From: Psychrobacter sp. M13
Lineage (GTDB): Bacteria; Pseudomonadota; Gammaproteobacteria; Pseudomonadales; Moraxellaceae
Assembly (NCBI RefSeq): GCF_030718935.1
Contig: NZ_CP132194.1
Span: forward strand, 1,674,001-1,738,000
Reading direction: 5' to 3'
Length of the DNA stretch: 64,000 bases
Of the stretch, positions 36,024 through 45,351 are shown in pieces (the stretch's first letter is position 1; each line of letters opens with the position of its first letter). Both the position numbers and the translations under genes were made by a program. The notes under the pieces were generated by a model that made no database searches, was not told the DNA's origin, and saw only the letters and a list, made by a program, of their open reading frames with translations.

Positions 36024-37232
36024 TTATACTCGCTCAATGATAGTCGCAATACCCATACCACCACCGACGCACAACGTCAGCATAGCGGTTTTGAGGTCAC
36101 GGCGCTCCAGCTCATCTAAAACCGTAGTCATTAGCATAGCACCCGTAGCACCTAGCGGATGACCCATAGCAATAGCGCCACCATTGACGTTGACGATATC
36201 AAGCGAGATACCTAAGTCATGAGCGGTGTTCATAGGAACCGCAGCAAAGGCTTCGTTGATCTCCCACAGATCAATATCAGAGGCTTTCATACCCGCTTTA
36301 TCTAGCGCTTTTTGGCAAGCAGGCGTGGGACCAGTCAGCATGATGGCTGGTTCTGAACCAATAACCGAGGCCATAGTAATCTTGGCACGCGGTTTAAGGC
36401 CCGCTTTTTTGCCAGCAGCAGCACTACCAACTAAGCATATCGCCGCACCGTCAACGATACCCGATGAATTACCTGCATGATGGACGTGGTTTACTTTTTC
36501 GATAGTGGTGTATTTATCCAAGATGACGCTATTAAAACCCATCTGACCAGGCATAATAAAAGAAGGATTCAGCCCTGCTAACGTCTCAACCGTAGTATTT
36601 GGACGAATGGTTTCGTCTTTATCCAATAACAACATGCCGTTAATGTCTGTGACGGGCACAACTGATTTATCATTATAGCCCTGCTCCCAAGCGTTGGCAG
36701 CGCGGCGATGTGATTCAGTAGCGAACGCGTCAACATCGCTGCGACTAAAGCCTTTTAGCGTGGCTATAGTATCAGCGCCAACCCCTTGTGGTACAAAGGC
36801 AGTAGCCGCGTTGACTCGTGGATCCATGTACCATGCACCGCCATCAGATCCCATAGGCACGCGGCTCATTGACTCGACGCCACCTGCGACGACTAAATCC
36901 TCCATGCCCGACATGACTTTGGCCGCAGCAAGATTAATAGACTCAAGACCTGAAGCACAGAATCGAGATAACGTTAAGCCTGCGGCGCTCTGTGCCCAGC
37001 CAGCATCGAGAACCGCAGTACGAGCAATGTCAGAACCCTGCTCGCCTACTGGAGTGACGCAGCCAAGTACCACGTCATCTACCAAGCTAGTGTCTAGGTT
37101 ATGACGCTGCTCCATCTCTTTTAATAAACCACGAACCAGCCATATAGGCGATGCTTGGTATAAAGAGCCGTCCTTTTTGCCTTTACCACGCGGGGTACGA
37201 ATACTGTCATAGATATAAGCGGTCTCAGTCAT
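36024..37232 (-). CDS. Acetyl-CoA C-acyltransferase (thiolase, FadA-like)
   Basis: The 402-residue thiolase has the nucleophile in [16 protein letters not shown], the His motif [19 protein letters not shown] and the final Cys in [11 protein letters not shown]. It performs the thiolytic step and is the partner of the FadB-like enzyme downstream. It lies between an acyl-CoA dehydrogenase and the FadB-like gene on the minus strand, so all four beta-oxidation functions are in one operon. Confidence 0.9.
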   Translation of the reverse strand: MTETAYIYDSIRTPRGKGKKDGSLYQASPIWLVRGLLKEMEQRHNLDTSLVDDVVLGCVTPVGEQGSDIARTAVLDAGWAQSAAGLTLSRFCASGLESINLAAAKVMSGMEDLVVAGGVESMSRVPMGSDGGAWYMDPRVNAATAFVPQGVGADTIATLKGFSRSDVDAFATESHRRAANAWEQGYNDKSVVPVTDINGMLLLDKDETIRPNTTVETLAGLNPSFIMPGQMGFNSVILDKYTTIEKVNHVHHAGNSSGIVDGAAICLVGSAAAGKKAGLKPRAKITMASVIGSEPAIMLTGPTPACQKALDKAGMKASDIDLWEINEAFAAVPMNTAHDLGISLDIVNVNGGAIAMGHPLGATGAMLMTTVLDELERRDLKTAMLTLCVGGGMGIATIIERV

Positions 37233-37347
37233 AAAAATCCCTTTAATATTTTTGATAAGTGCTAAATTATATGATATTGAGAAAGACGTATCCTTCTCAA
37301 TTTATGTTTAATATTAAAAATATATAGCTCTATCTCGATTATAGAAA

Positions 37348-38499
37348 TTACATAAAGCGCGAGGCTAGCTCTTTCATTATCTCATTAGTGCCACCGTAGA
37401 TTTTTTGTACGCGAGCATCAGCATACATACGAGCGATTGGATATTCTGACATATAACCGTAACCACCGAATAGCTGTAAGCACTCATCCATAGTTTTGCA
37501 CTGTTTTTCAGTTACCCAGTACTTAATGAGCGAGGCTTGCGCGGCGTCAAGTTTACCTTCTATTTGCGCCTCCACTGCTGAATCGCACAAGGCTTTTACT
37601 GCTAAATAGTCCGCTTGTACCTCAGCGAGCTTAAAGCGCGTGTTTTGGAACTTCCAAATCGGCTTGCCAAAGGCTTCACGTTGTTTGACATAATCGAGTG
37701 TCAGCTCTAAAGCCAGTTTCATAGCGCCGCAGCCACTTAGAGCAATAATCAGGCGCTCTTGTGGCAACTCTTGCATCATGTGCATAAAGCCTAGACCTTC
37801 CATACCGCCGAGTACGTTTTTCTGTGGCACACGGACATTACTAAAGAATAGCTCTGAGGTATCTTGACCAGCAAGGCCCGTCTTTTTAAGGTTGCGACCA
37901 CGTGAGAAACCTTCTAAACCATCCGTTTCAACGAGGATAAGAGAGACGCCATGAGCACCTTTGTCGCGGTCTGTCTTACAAGCTAATAGCACAATATTGG
38001 CATGCTGACCGTTAGTGATAAAGGTCTTTGAGCCATTGATGATATAGTCATCACCATCCTTTTTAGCAAAGGTCTTGATGGCTTGTAAGTCAGACCCTGT
38101 ACCAGGTTCCGTCATCGCAATAGCGCCAACGTATTCGCCCGTTGCCATTTTAGGTAGCAATGATTTTTTCTGCTCTTCTGTGCCAAGCTTATAGATATAG
38201 GGCGCTACAATACCTGAATGCACCATACCGCCATACCCTGCTTGGTTCGCTTGCGCTTGCGCTAATAAAATAGCAGCTTCATGACCAAAGTCGCCACCGC
38301 CGCCGCCATATTCTTCTGGTATTGATGCACATAAAAAGCCCATCTCGCCAGCCTCTTCCCAAGCATCACGATCAATCATGCCGTTTTCGCGCCATCCTTC
38401 GTCTCTGTCTTCCCAGCTTTGGAACATTTTTAGAGCACTGTCATATACCATTTCGTGCTCTTCGGTCATCCATTTTGCTGCAAATGCGTTAATACTCAT
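37348..38499 (-). CDS. Acyl-CoA dehydrogenase (FAD)
   Basis: The 383-residue protein has the family motifs FLCASIPEEYGGGGGDFGHE, AMTEPGTGSDLQAIKT, KTGLAGQDTSELFF and the C-terminal RVQKIYGGTNEIMKELASR, with catalytic residues in this region. It is the first gene of the minus-strand beta-oxidation operon and faces the TetR gene across 267 bp containing two identical-type palindromes. Chain-length preference cannot be judged. Confidence 0.9.
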   Translation of the reverse strand: MSINAFAAKWMTEEHEMVYDSALKMFQSWEDRDEGWRENGMIDRDAWEEAGEMGFLCASIPEEYGGGGGDFGHEAAILLAQAQANQAGYGGMVHSGIVAPYIYKLGTEEQKKSLLPKMATGEYVGAIAMTEPGTGSDLQAIKTFAKKDGDDYIINGSKTFITNGQHANIVLLACKTDRDKGAHGVSLILVETDGLEGFSRGRNLKKTGLAGQDTSELFFSNVRVPQKNVLGGMEGLGFMHMMQELPQERLIIALSGCGAMKLALELTLDYVKQREAFGKPIWKFQNTRFKLAEVQADYLAVKALCDSAVEAQIEGKLDAAQASLIKYWVTEKQCKTMDECLQLFGGYGYMSEYPIARMYADARVQKIYGGTNEIMKELASRFM

Positions 38500-38570
38500 A
38501 TTATCTATCCTTGATTTTATTTAATCCATGAAGTGCAAAAATTAAAGCTTTGTTAATGGTTACAATAAAT

Positions 38571-38586
38571 GGTAATTTATATTACC
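38571..38586 (+). promoter_or_regulatory. TetR-type operator, copy 1
   Basis: GGTAATTTATATTACC is a palindrome, set in AAAT...CCTTTTA, 72 bp upstream of the acyl-CoA dehydrogenase ATG. The same palindrome core occurs at 38679. Confidence 0.65.
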
Positions 38587-38678
38587 CTTTTATTGGTGGT
38601 TTAAACCCATGTAAATAATAACTTATAAAACCTATACTAGATTATCAAAAGTCATCATTCAATTAATTTTATAAAAAT

Positions 38679-38694
38679 GGTAATTTTTATTACC
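38679..38694 (+). promoter_or_regulatory. TetR-type operator, copy 2
   Basis: GGTAATTTTTATTACC is the second copy of the palindrome, 108 bp from the first and 73 bp before the TetR gene start. Having one copy near each divergent gene suggests joint repression by the neighbouring TetR protein. Confidence 0.65.
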
Positions 38695-38766
38695 CTATAT
38701 AAATATAGTAGATTAAATAAATAAAGTGACTTTAATTTAAGCAAATTAATAAGGGAGCAAACGGTA

Positions 38767-39435
38767 ATGACAGTTAAAATAGTCAATCAAAAAGTGATCC
38801 ATCAAGACAACAGTACGAAGACTTCTCAACACTTAGCGCCGCTAGCAGATATGCGGCCAGCCACCTTAGATAAAATAGAAAAAGCAGTACGCCAACTGTT
38901 TGCTACCAGTGATGCCAGCGAAGTGACCATGATACAAATCGCCAGCACGGCAAACGTATCGCTGCAAACGCTCTATAAGTATTTTGGTGATAAGCAAACG
39001 GTGCTTTATACTATTATGGATATCGTATTAGGTAGGCTGGCGACGAGGATTATGGATCATCTGCAAGGGATTGATAGTGTCAAGGATCGCTTGCGAAAAA
39101 CGCTGTGGGTGTGCTTAGACTTTGTAGACACTCAACCCGACGCGGTTATGGTGCTATCTACTGTCTCAGTATCACGCTTTCACAATATTGCTATTTATGA
39201 GAATAAAGAGCTCATTGATGCGTTTTTGAGTGTGCTGGCAGATGGTCAAAATCGAGGCGTTTTGAATGATAAAGTCCCTTTGTACATACTCTTTGATGTA
39301 TTTATGGGATTTATCAATCGTCTAGGCATTATGCACATTCTGCGTAAAACCGATAGAGCTATTAACACAGATTTTGATACTTTGTTTGAGATGTTATGGC
39401 GCTCAATGGCCAAGCCTGAGATATCAACTCATTAA
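38767..39435 (+). CDS. TetR-family regulator of the adjacent beta-oxidation operon
   Basis: The 222-residue protein has an N-terminal TetR HTH (MIQIASTANVSLQTLYKYFG, about 55-75) after a 30-residue lead, then the all-helical ligand domain. It is divergent from the acyl-CoA dehydrogenase operon. The two GGTAAT-N4-ATTACC palindromes between them are the natural candidate binding sites. Acyl-CoA is a likely ligand by analogy with FadR/PsrA-type TetR regulators, but this is inferred. Confidence 0.85.
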   Translation: MTVKIVNQKVIHQDNSTKTSQHLAPLADMRPATLDKIEKAVRQLFATSDASEVTMIQIASTANVSLQTLYKYFGDKQTVLYTIMDIVLGRLATRIMDHLQGIDSVKDRLRKTLWVCLDFVDTQPDAVMVLSTVSVSRFHNIAIYENKELIDAFLSVLADGQNRGVLNDKVPLYILFDVFMGFINRLGIMHILRKTDRAINTDFDTLFEMLWRSMAKPEISTH

Positions 39436-39472
39436 GTTAAACTTAGATATTTACAATTAATATAAACAATCA

Positions 39473-39591
39473 CTCAAATTGATGTTGAGCAATCACTCAA
39501 ATTCATTTATAGTGGTTCATGTCGTTCAATTTAAGCAATGCTATATTACAAATTGAGCACTTACTCAAATTGATAGAATTTTTAATTTGAG
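39473..39591 (+). promoter_or_regulatory. Cluster of TTGAG-N6-CTCAA operators before the AhpD-like gene
   Basis: Two full sites are present: TTGAGCAATCACTCAA (39485-39500) and TTGAGCACTTACTCAA (39553-39568). Half-sites occur at 39473-39477 and 39587-39591. The same palindrome appears before the genes at 41319, 50039 (minus) and 51811. Confidence 0.65.
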
Positions 39592-39627
39592 TCACTTATA
39601 CCACTAAATATAAAATTAGGATCTATT

Positions 39628-40182
39628 ATGACTGAATTTACCCTTCACGATAAACAAAGCGCCCCAACAGACAGCCAAGCCTTGCTTGACGTATCTATCA
39701 GTGCTTTTGGCATGGTACCCAACTTACATGCGGTTATGGCAGAAGCACCGGGACTACTTGAGGGCTATCAGCGTTTGCATCAATTATTTTTAGACAGCAG
39801 TTTTGACGACGAAGAAACCACCGTCGTGTGGCAGACTATTAATGTCGAGCATGCTTGTCACTATTGCGTTCCTGCCCATACGGGTATCGCTAAAAGTATG
39901 AAAGTAGATGACGCTATCACGGAAGCACTGCGTAATGAAACGCTGCTACCAACTGAAAAGCTTGAAGCACTGCGCAACTTTACGCTATCCGTCGTTCGAG
40001 ATCGTGGTAACGTCGATGATAGCGCGGTACAAGCGTTTTTAGATGCTGGATTTACCAAGCGTCAGGTTTTAGAAGTCATTCTTGGTGCCGCGCAAAAAGT
40101 AATGAGTAACTACACCAATCATCTTGCTAACACTCCGATAGACAAACCATTCCAAAAGTTTGAATGGCACAAAGTCGACTAA
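39628..40182 (+). CDS. Carboxymuconolactone decarboxylase/AhpD-like protein
   Basis: The 184-residue protein has the AhpD-type redox motif CxxC followed by His (Cys77, Cys80, His84 in CHYCVPAHTG) and the helical fold typical of the CMD family. AhpD members work as alkylhydroperoxidases or disulfide reductases. Four operator-like elements precede it, and it is followed by a terminator. Its setting among DsbA, peroxiredoxin and GST genes suggests a role in oxidative or electrophile stress. It is not closely like E. coli YnjA despite the downstream ynj genes. Confidence 0.85.
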   Translation: MTEFTLHDKQSAPTDSQALLDVSISAFGMVPNLHAVMAEAPGLLEGYQRLHQLFLDSSFDDEETTVVWQTINVEHACHYCVPAHTGIAKSMKVDDAITEALRNETLLPTEKLEALRNFTLSVVRDRGNVDDSAVQAFLDAGFTKRQVLEVILGAAQKVMSNYTNHLANTPIDKPFQKFEWHKVD

Positions 40183-40281
40183 CGATTCAAACTAATTAAG
40201 CCGACTAAATATATAAGTTAAGGCGACAATTAATTTGATGTTGCCATAACCCCTTTAGTCTTTTTATGCTATTTTCAGAAG

Positions 40282-40319
40282 ACTGTTACCTGCGAGATAA
40301 TTGGGTGGCAGTTTTTTTG
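40282..40319 (+). terminator. Rho-independent terminator
   Basis: ACTGTTACC (40282-40290) pairs with GGTGGCAGT, including two G-U pairs, and is followed by seven T residues. It ends the AhpD-like gene. Confidence 0.7.
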
Positions 40320-40372
40320 ATTAAACTCATAGATAACAACCAAGTTATAGACAACTATTAGCGAGAGAGCAT

Positions 40373-41041
40373 ATGGAAAACTCAAAGCAGTTATCATCAG
40401 AGCAACCACTGCGCATAGATATCGTATCGGACGTTGTTTGTCCTTGGTGTGCTATCGGCTATCACCAGCTAGCAAAGGCATTGGAAGAAAGCGGTGTAGC
40501 GTATGAGATACAATGGCATCCGTTCGAGCTAAACCCACATACACCGCCTGAAGGACGAAACTTGTATGAGCATATTATGGGCAAGTATGGCTCAAGTAAG
40601 CAAGAATCTGATGCCAGCCGAGCGAGAATGACCCAAGCTGGTAGCGAGGTTGGCTTTGAGTTCAATTTCCATGAAGATACGCGAACGTATAATACTTTTA
40701 ACCTGCATCAACTGCTACATTGGGCGGATCAGCAAGGGCGTATGCACGACTTAAAGCTGGCACTTTTTACGGCCCAATTCACTGATAGTCGCAATGTATC
40801 TGATAGTGACGTGCTTGCCGATATTGCAGCAAATATTGGGTTAGATCGCAGCGAGGCATTAGCGGTCATTGCAGATCAGCGTTTTGCCAAAGACGTACGC
40901 GAGGCCATACAGCACTCACGTGAACAAGGTGTTCAAAGCGTGCCATCAGTTATTTTCAATGGTCGTCACTTAGTTAGCGGTGCTCAAGGGGTTGAGAGCT
41001 ATATCAGCATTATAAATCAACTGTCTGAAATGCCAGACTAG
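40373..41041 (+). CDS. DsbA-family oxidoreductase (FrnE-like)
   Basis: The 222-residue thioredoxin-fold protein has CPWC (Cys23-Cys26 in SDVVCPWCAIGY) and the C-terminal GVQSVPSVIFNGRHLVSGAQ containing the cis-Pro loop. It has no signal peptide, so it acts in the cytoplasm, as FrnE proteins do. FrnE relatives are disulfide oxidoreductases linked to oxidative stress tolerance. It lies between the AhpD-like and DoxX-like genes. Confidence 0.88.
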   Translation: MENSKQLSSEQPLRIDIVSDVVCPWCAIGYHQLAKALEESGVAYEIQWHPFELNPHTPPEGRNLYEHIMGKYGSSKQESDASRARMTQAGSEVGFEFNFHEDTRTYNTFNLHQLLHWADQQGRMHDLKLALFTAQFTDSRNVSDSDVLADIAANIGLDRSEALAVIADQRFAKDVREAIQHSREQGVQSVPSVIFNGRHLVSGAQGVESYISIINQLSEMPD

Positions 41042-41175
41042 ATAAAGCTCATTGTTGTACCCTATTAAATGAATCAACATTAAAAGCTTAGCCAAAAGCA
41101 CTGTTCTTGAAGATAGTTAGACATTTTTAAAAACAGTACTAAAGTCATACTTAAGTAGCATGACTGTCACTAAAT

Positions 41176-41191
41176 TTGAGCAATCATTCAA
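41176..41191 (+). promoter_or_regulatory. TTGAG-N6 operator before the DoxX-like gene
   Basis: TTGAGCAATCATTCAA matches the TTGAG-N6-CTCAA consensus with one change. It lies 128 bp upstream of the gene at 41319 and shares the inner CAATCA with the site at 39485. Confidence 0.55.
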
Positions 41192-41318
41192 AAATAATAG
41201 TAAGAGCGTTAGAGTGATACCTATAGTAAAGAAGGATCAGTGGTTTAGCTAAAAACTATAGTCTCTTCTAACACTCGCTATCCACAACAGTTAACACAAA
41301 TCTTAAAAGGTGCACGAC

Positions 41319-41732
41319 ATGCCAAAACATTTGCCGCTTTCACTGCTACTACTTCGTATTGGTATTTTTATTGTGTTCCTATTTTGGACACTCGACAAAT
41401 TCGTGAACCCTGACCACACAGCAGGTGTTTTTTCTAAATTTTATGCCATGGAGGATTTAGGTAATACTCTGATTTATGTGATGGGTAGCTTACAGATGGT
41501 GCTGATACTTCTGTTTGTAGTCGGACTATTTAAGGTTTGGACTTATGGCATTGTGTTGCTATTTCATAGCGTCTCAACGCTAGCGACTTTTGGTTTATAT
41601 CTAAAACCTTTTGATAATTTACTATTTTTTGCAGCGTGGCCTATGTTAGCGGCATGTATAGCGCTTTTCTTGTTGAGAGATTGGGATACCTTTACTTTAG
41701 GTAAAACAGCAAAACCACTCCAGAGCTTCTAG
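41319..41732 (+). CDS. DoxX-like small membrane protein
   Basis: About 137 residues from ATG 41319, which has AAAAGG 9 bp upstream; GTG 41310 would add three residues. Four hydrophobic segments are seen (LLLRIGIFIVFLFWTLDKFV, LIYVMGSLQMVLILLFVVGL, a third near 75-95 and a fourth near 105-120), matching DoxX-type proteins of the inner membrane. DoxX members are associated with thiol and oxidative stress handling. It lies 38 bp upstream of the VTT-flavin reductase fusion and is probably co-transcribed with it. Confidence 0.7.
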   Translation: MPKHLPLSLLLLRIGIFIVFLFWTLDKFVNPDHTAGVFSKFYAMEDLGNTLIYVMGSLQMVLILLFVVGLFKVWTYGIVLLFHSVSTLATFGLYLKPFDNLLFFAAWPMLAACIALFLLRDWDTFTLGKTAKPLQSF

Positions 41733-41769
41733 ATACTAAACGCTTCAATGCTGATGATACGGATGTATT

Positions 41770-43923
41770 ATGATTAAGAAAATAGTTTTATTATTAATTG
41801 CAGCCATAGTGATTGCTCTGTTCTTCTACTTTGACCTGAACCAATTGCTCACCCTTGAAGGCCTGAAAGGCTCGATGGATCAATTTAGTCAGTATAAAGA
41901 GCAATCACCAGTCCTCATCATCGGCGGTTTCTTTTTACTCTATGTGGTCGTCACTGCCCTTTCCCTACCTGGCGCTACTATTTTGACGCTAGCAGCAGGG
42001 GCGCTGTTTGGTCTAGTTCAAGGACTGCTCATTGCCTCTTTTGCCTCAACTATCGGCGCTACAGTAGCCTTTTTGGTATCGCGTTACGTGTTACGTGATA
42101 CTATCCAGCAGCGTTTTCCAGAACGTCTAGCGGCTATCGATGCTGGGGTCAAAAAAGAAGGTGGTTTTTACTTATTTACCTTACGTCTAGTGCCCGTGTT
42201 TCCTTTTTTCCTTATTAACTTATTAATGGGCCTGACTTCTATAAAGACATGGACGTTTTATTGGGTCAGCCAATTAGGTATGTTGGCAGGTACCTTTGTA
42301 TTTGTGAATGCTGGGACACAGCTGGCGCAGATAGAGAGCTTGTCAGGTATCCTATCCTTTAAATTGATAATGTCGTTTGCTTTATTGGGTATTTTCCCAT
42401 TCATTGCCAAAGGCATCTTAAACATGTTTAAAAGACGCAAAGTATATAAAGGCTACACTAAACCTAAAAAATTCGATCGCAATATGATCGTCATTGGTGC
42501 AGGTGCGGGCGGATTAGTAACGAGCTACATTGCAGCTGCCGTAAAAGCAAAAGTGACCTTGATTGAAGCGGGTGAGATGGGCGGCGACTGTCTAAACTAT
42601 GGCTGTGTGCCAAGCAAATCTATTATCAAAAGTGCTAAAGTCGCTGAGCAAATACGTAACGGTGAGCTTTATGGCTTAGACGCTATGACCCCGCAATTTT
42701 CATTCAAAAGAGTGATGGCACGCGTACATCGAGTCATCGCTGATATCGCCCCGCATGATAGTGTTGAGCGCTATGCTGATTTGGGAGTAGAAGTTCTGAA
42801 GGGGTACGCCACTTTAGTCGATCCGTGGACAGTAGAGATTAAACTTAACGACGGTGGCAGCCAGACACTCACCGCGCGTACTATCGTTATCGCCACAGGG
42901 GCACGCCCCTTTGTACCGCCATTACCAGGTATTGAAGAGACAGGTTATGTCACCAGCGACACTTTATGGGATAAATTTGCACAATTTGATGAAGCGCCTA
43001 AGAAGCTAGTCGTGCTTGGCGGTGGCCCTATCGGCTGTGAGCTGGCACAAAGCTTTGCACGGCTCGGCTCAGAGGTCACGCAGATTGAGATGGGTGACCG
43101 TATTATGAGTAAAGAGGATACCGAAGTATCTGACTTTGCGCATAAGTCATTGACCACAAGTGGCGTTGATATTCTCACCTCACATCAAGCCATACGCTGT
43201 GAGTCACGTGACGATAAAAAATATATCGTAGTCAAACATAATGATGCTGAGATGGCTATTGAATACGATGAACTCCTATGTGCCGTTGGTCGTAGTGCCC
43301 GCTTGACAGGTTATGGCCTTGAAGCCTTGGGAATTGAGACAGATCGCACGATTGTCACCAATGAATACTTAGAGACTCTCTATCCCAATATTTATGCGGC
43401 AGGCGATATCGTGGGTCCCTATCAGTTTACTCATGTGGCTGCTCATCAAGCATGGTACGCCGCTGTTAACGGTTTATTCGGTCATTTAAAAAAATTCAAA
43501 GTTGATTATCGAGTGATACCATGGACAACGTTTATTGATCCAGAAGTGGCTCGCGTTGGCTTAAATGAACAAGAAGCTATCGACAAAGGCATCGACTTTG
43601 AGATTACCCGTTTTGAATTTGAAGAGCTAGATCGTGCCATCACAGAGGGAGCGACGAAAGGCTTTATCAAAGTCATTACGCCTAAAGGCAAGGATAAGAT
43701 CCTTGGGGTTACCATCGTATCTGAGCATGCAGGCGACTTATTAGCAGAATTTGTCTTAGCGATGAAACATGGCTTAGGACTCAATAAAATACTCGGTACG
43801 ATTCATAGTTATCCTACTTGGGCTGAGGGCAACAAGTCTGTCGCTGGTGAATGGAAAAAAGCCCATGCACCTGAGACCGTATTAAACTGGGTAGAAAAAT
43901 ACCATACTTGGCGTCGAGGCTAG
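41770..43923 (+). CDS. Fusion of VTT (TVP38/TMEM64) membrane domain and FAD disulfide oxidoreductase
   Basis: The 717-residue protein is two proteins in one. Residues 1-220 form a VTT domain with about six membrane segments (SLPGATILTLAAGALFG, RLVPVFPFFLINLLMG). Residues 236-717 form a class I pyridine nucleotide-disulfide oxidoreductase with FAD motif VIGAGAGGLV (241-250), redox pair Cys274/Cys279 in GGDCLNYGCVPSK, the NAD(P) site VVLGGGPIGCELAQSFARLG and the C-terminal dimerisation domain with catalytic His (HSYPTWAE). It is similar to mercuric reductase but lacks an N-terminal metal-binding domain. The VTT part should tether it to the inner membrane. Substrate unknown. Confidence 0.9.
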   Translation: MIKKIVLLLIAAIVIALFFYFDLNQLLTLEGLKGSMDQFSQYKEQSPVLIIGGFFLLYVVVTALSLPGATILTLAAGALFGLVQGLLIASFASTIGATVAFLVSRYVLRDTIQQRFPERLAAIDAGVKKEGGFYLFTLRLVPVFPFFLINLLMGLTSIKTWTFYWVSQLGMLAGTFVFVNAGTQLAQIESLSGILSFKLIMSFALLGIFPFIAKGILNMFKRRKVYKGYTKPKKFDRNMIVIGAGAGGLVTSYIAAAVKAKVTLIEAGEMGGDCLNYGCVPSKSIIKSAKVAEQIRNGELYGLDAMTPQFSFKRVMARVHRVIADIAPHDSVERYADLGVEVLKGYATLVDPWTVEIKLNDGGSQTLTARTIVIATGARPFVPPLPGIEETGYVTSDTLWDKFAQFDEAPKKLVVLGGGPIGCELAQSFARLGSEVTQIEMGDRIMSKEDTEVSDFAHKSLTTSGVDILTSHQAIRCESRDDKKYIVVKHNDAEMAIEYDELLCAVGRSARLTGYGLEALGIETDRTIVTNEYLETLYPNIYAAGDIVGPYQFTHVAAHQAWYAAVNGLFGHLKKFKVDYRVIPWTTFIDPEVARVGLNEQEAIDKGIDFEITRFEFEELDRAITEGATKGFIKVITPKGKDKILGVTIVSEHAGDLLAEFVLAMKHGLGLNKILGTIHSYPTWAEGNKSVAGEWKKAHAPETVLNWVEKYHTWRRG

Positions 43924-44037
43924 TATCTAAGTAGTAACTACACGTAGGTTTTAAAGATTATGAAACCTACTTATCGTAAGAATTAAACAGAAATTCATAG
44001 ATAAAGAATAGCCCCTATCGCTCAAAATGGAATTGAG

Positions 44038-45351
44038 ATGCTCATTACTACTCCTAGGTCACTATTAACCCGCTATCGCTATCACTGGATAGCGCTTGTC
44101 ATTGTTCTTATTGTAGTCAGTATAGCTTCGAGTATGGCTATAACTAACACTCGCGCAACGGTTAAGGAGTCACCCTACTGGCAGCAAATAGAGACACAAG
44201 GGTCAAACCAAGACGTTTATTTCTATGCTTGGGGCGGTGATCCGCAGATAAATGCCTATTTGCAATGGGTCGCTCGTCAAGTCAAAGCTAAGTACAACAT
44301 TAATCTTGTGCATGTCAAACTCAGCGATACGAGCGAAGCCGTCAGTCGCGTACTGGCAGAGAAATCTGCGAATAATAATAGCCAAGGTAGTGTTGACTTG
44401 GTTTGGATCAATGGTGCTAATTTTGCCACTATGAGCGAGCACTCATTGCTACGCAAACAATGGGCCAATAAGCTCCCTAATTTTGCGCTTACCGATCCTG
44501 CTAATAACCCTACAGTAACGCTCGACTTTGGTATTCCGACCGACGGTATGGAATCACCATGGGGTCAGGCATCACTCACTTTTTATTATGATAACTTAGC
44601 CATTGATGGTTCAATAGACAATCAACCACCGACCACGTTAAGTGAGCTTGCAAGCTGGAGCGCGGCACATCCTGGACGCTTTAGCTATCCAAAGCCACCT
44701 GACTTTTTGGGTATGAGTTTTTTGAAGTATGCTTTGATTATGCTGCATGAGCAAAGAGCTGAAAGTATCGAAAAAAACCTATCAGCACAGCTCAATGAGC
44801 CTGCAACGGAGCAAAATACAGCGCTGGTACTAGAGCCACTGTGGGCATTTTTGGATGAATTACATCCTTCGTTATGGCGTAATGGCGACTACTTTATGCA
44901 AAGTGGGGAGCAGATGCAGCGTTTGGTTGGTGATACTGAGCTGAGCTTGGCGTTTACTTTCTCCGCACCTACTGTGCCAGCAGCCGTACAACGGTATGAT
45001 CTGCCGAAAAGTATTCGTAGCTACGCGATGGATGATGGCAGCTTAAGCAATACTCACTTTGTTGCTATTCCTTATAACGCCAGCCATCAAGCTGGCGCAC
45101 AACTGGTTGCTAATTTTTTACTTAGCCCTGAAGCTCAGGCACAGAAGCAGATCCCAACGGTCTGGGGTGATCGCACTGTGTTAGTACAATCTACGCTCAC
45201 TACTGAGCAACAAGCGCTATTTAGATCTAGCCAGCCACATCCGAGTGCCTTACCTGTAAATAGCATTAAACGTGTGGTCAGCGAACCGCATCCAAGTTGG
45301 GTTGCAGCAATTTTGCAGGGCTGGGAGCAACGTTATGGGGCGAGCTCATGA
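44038..45351 (+). CDS. ynjB: ABC transporter substrate-binding protein, YnjB family
   Basis: The 437-residue protein has an N-terminal membrane or signal segment (about 16-38) and a type 2 periplasmic binding fold. The motif DVYFYAWGGDPQINAYLQW and VDLVWINGANFATM are characteristic of the YnjB family. It captures an unknown solute in the periplasm for the permease and ATPase encoded just downstream. Its TGA stop overlaps the ATG of the permease gene (ATGA), so translation is coupled. Confidence 0.88.
   Translation: MLITTPRSLLTRYRYHWIALVIVLIVVSIASSMAITNTRATVKESPYWQQIETQGSNQDVYFYAWGGDPQINAYLQWVARQVKAKYNINLVHVKLSDTSEAVSRVLAEKSANNNSQGSVDLVWINGANFATMSEHSLLRKQWANKLPNFALTDPANNPTVTLDFGIPTDGMESPWGQASLTFYYDNLAIDGSIDNQPPTTLSELASWSAAHPGRFSYPKPPDFLGMSFLKYALIMLHEQRAESIEKNLSAQLNEPATEQNTALVLEPLWAFLDELHPSLWRNGDYFMQSGEQMQRLVGDTELSLAFTFSAPTVPAAVQRYDLPKSIRSYAMDDGSLSNTHFVAIPYNASHQAGAQLVANFLLSPEAQAQKQIPTVWGDRTVLVQSTLTTEQQALFRSSQPHPSALPVNSIKRVVSEPHPSWVAAILQGWEQRYGASS

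Noticed and set aside
39628-40182. Calling the AhpD-like gene ynjA because ynjBCD follow
   Set aside because: It does not resemble the E. coli YnjA N-terminus, is 4 kb from ynjB and has its own operators and terminator.
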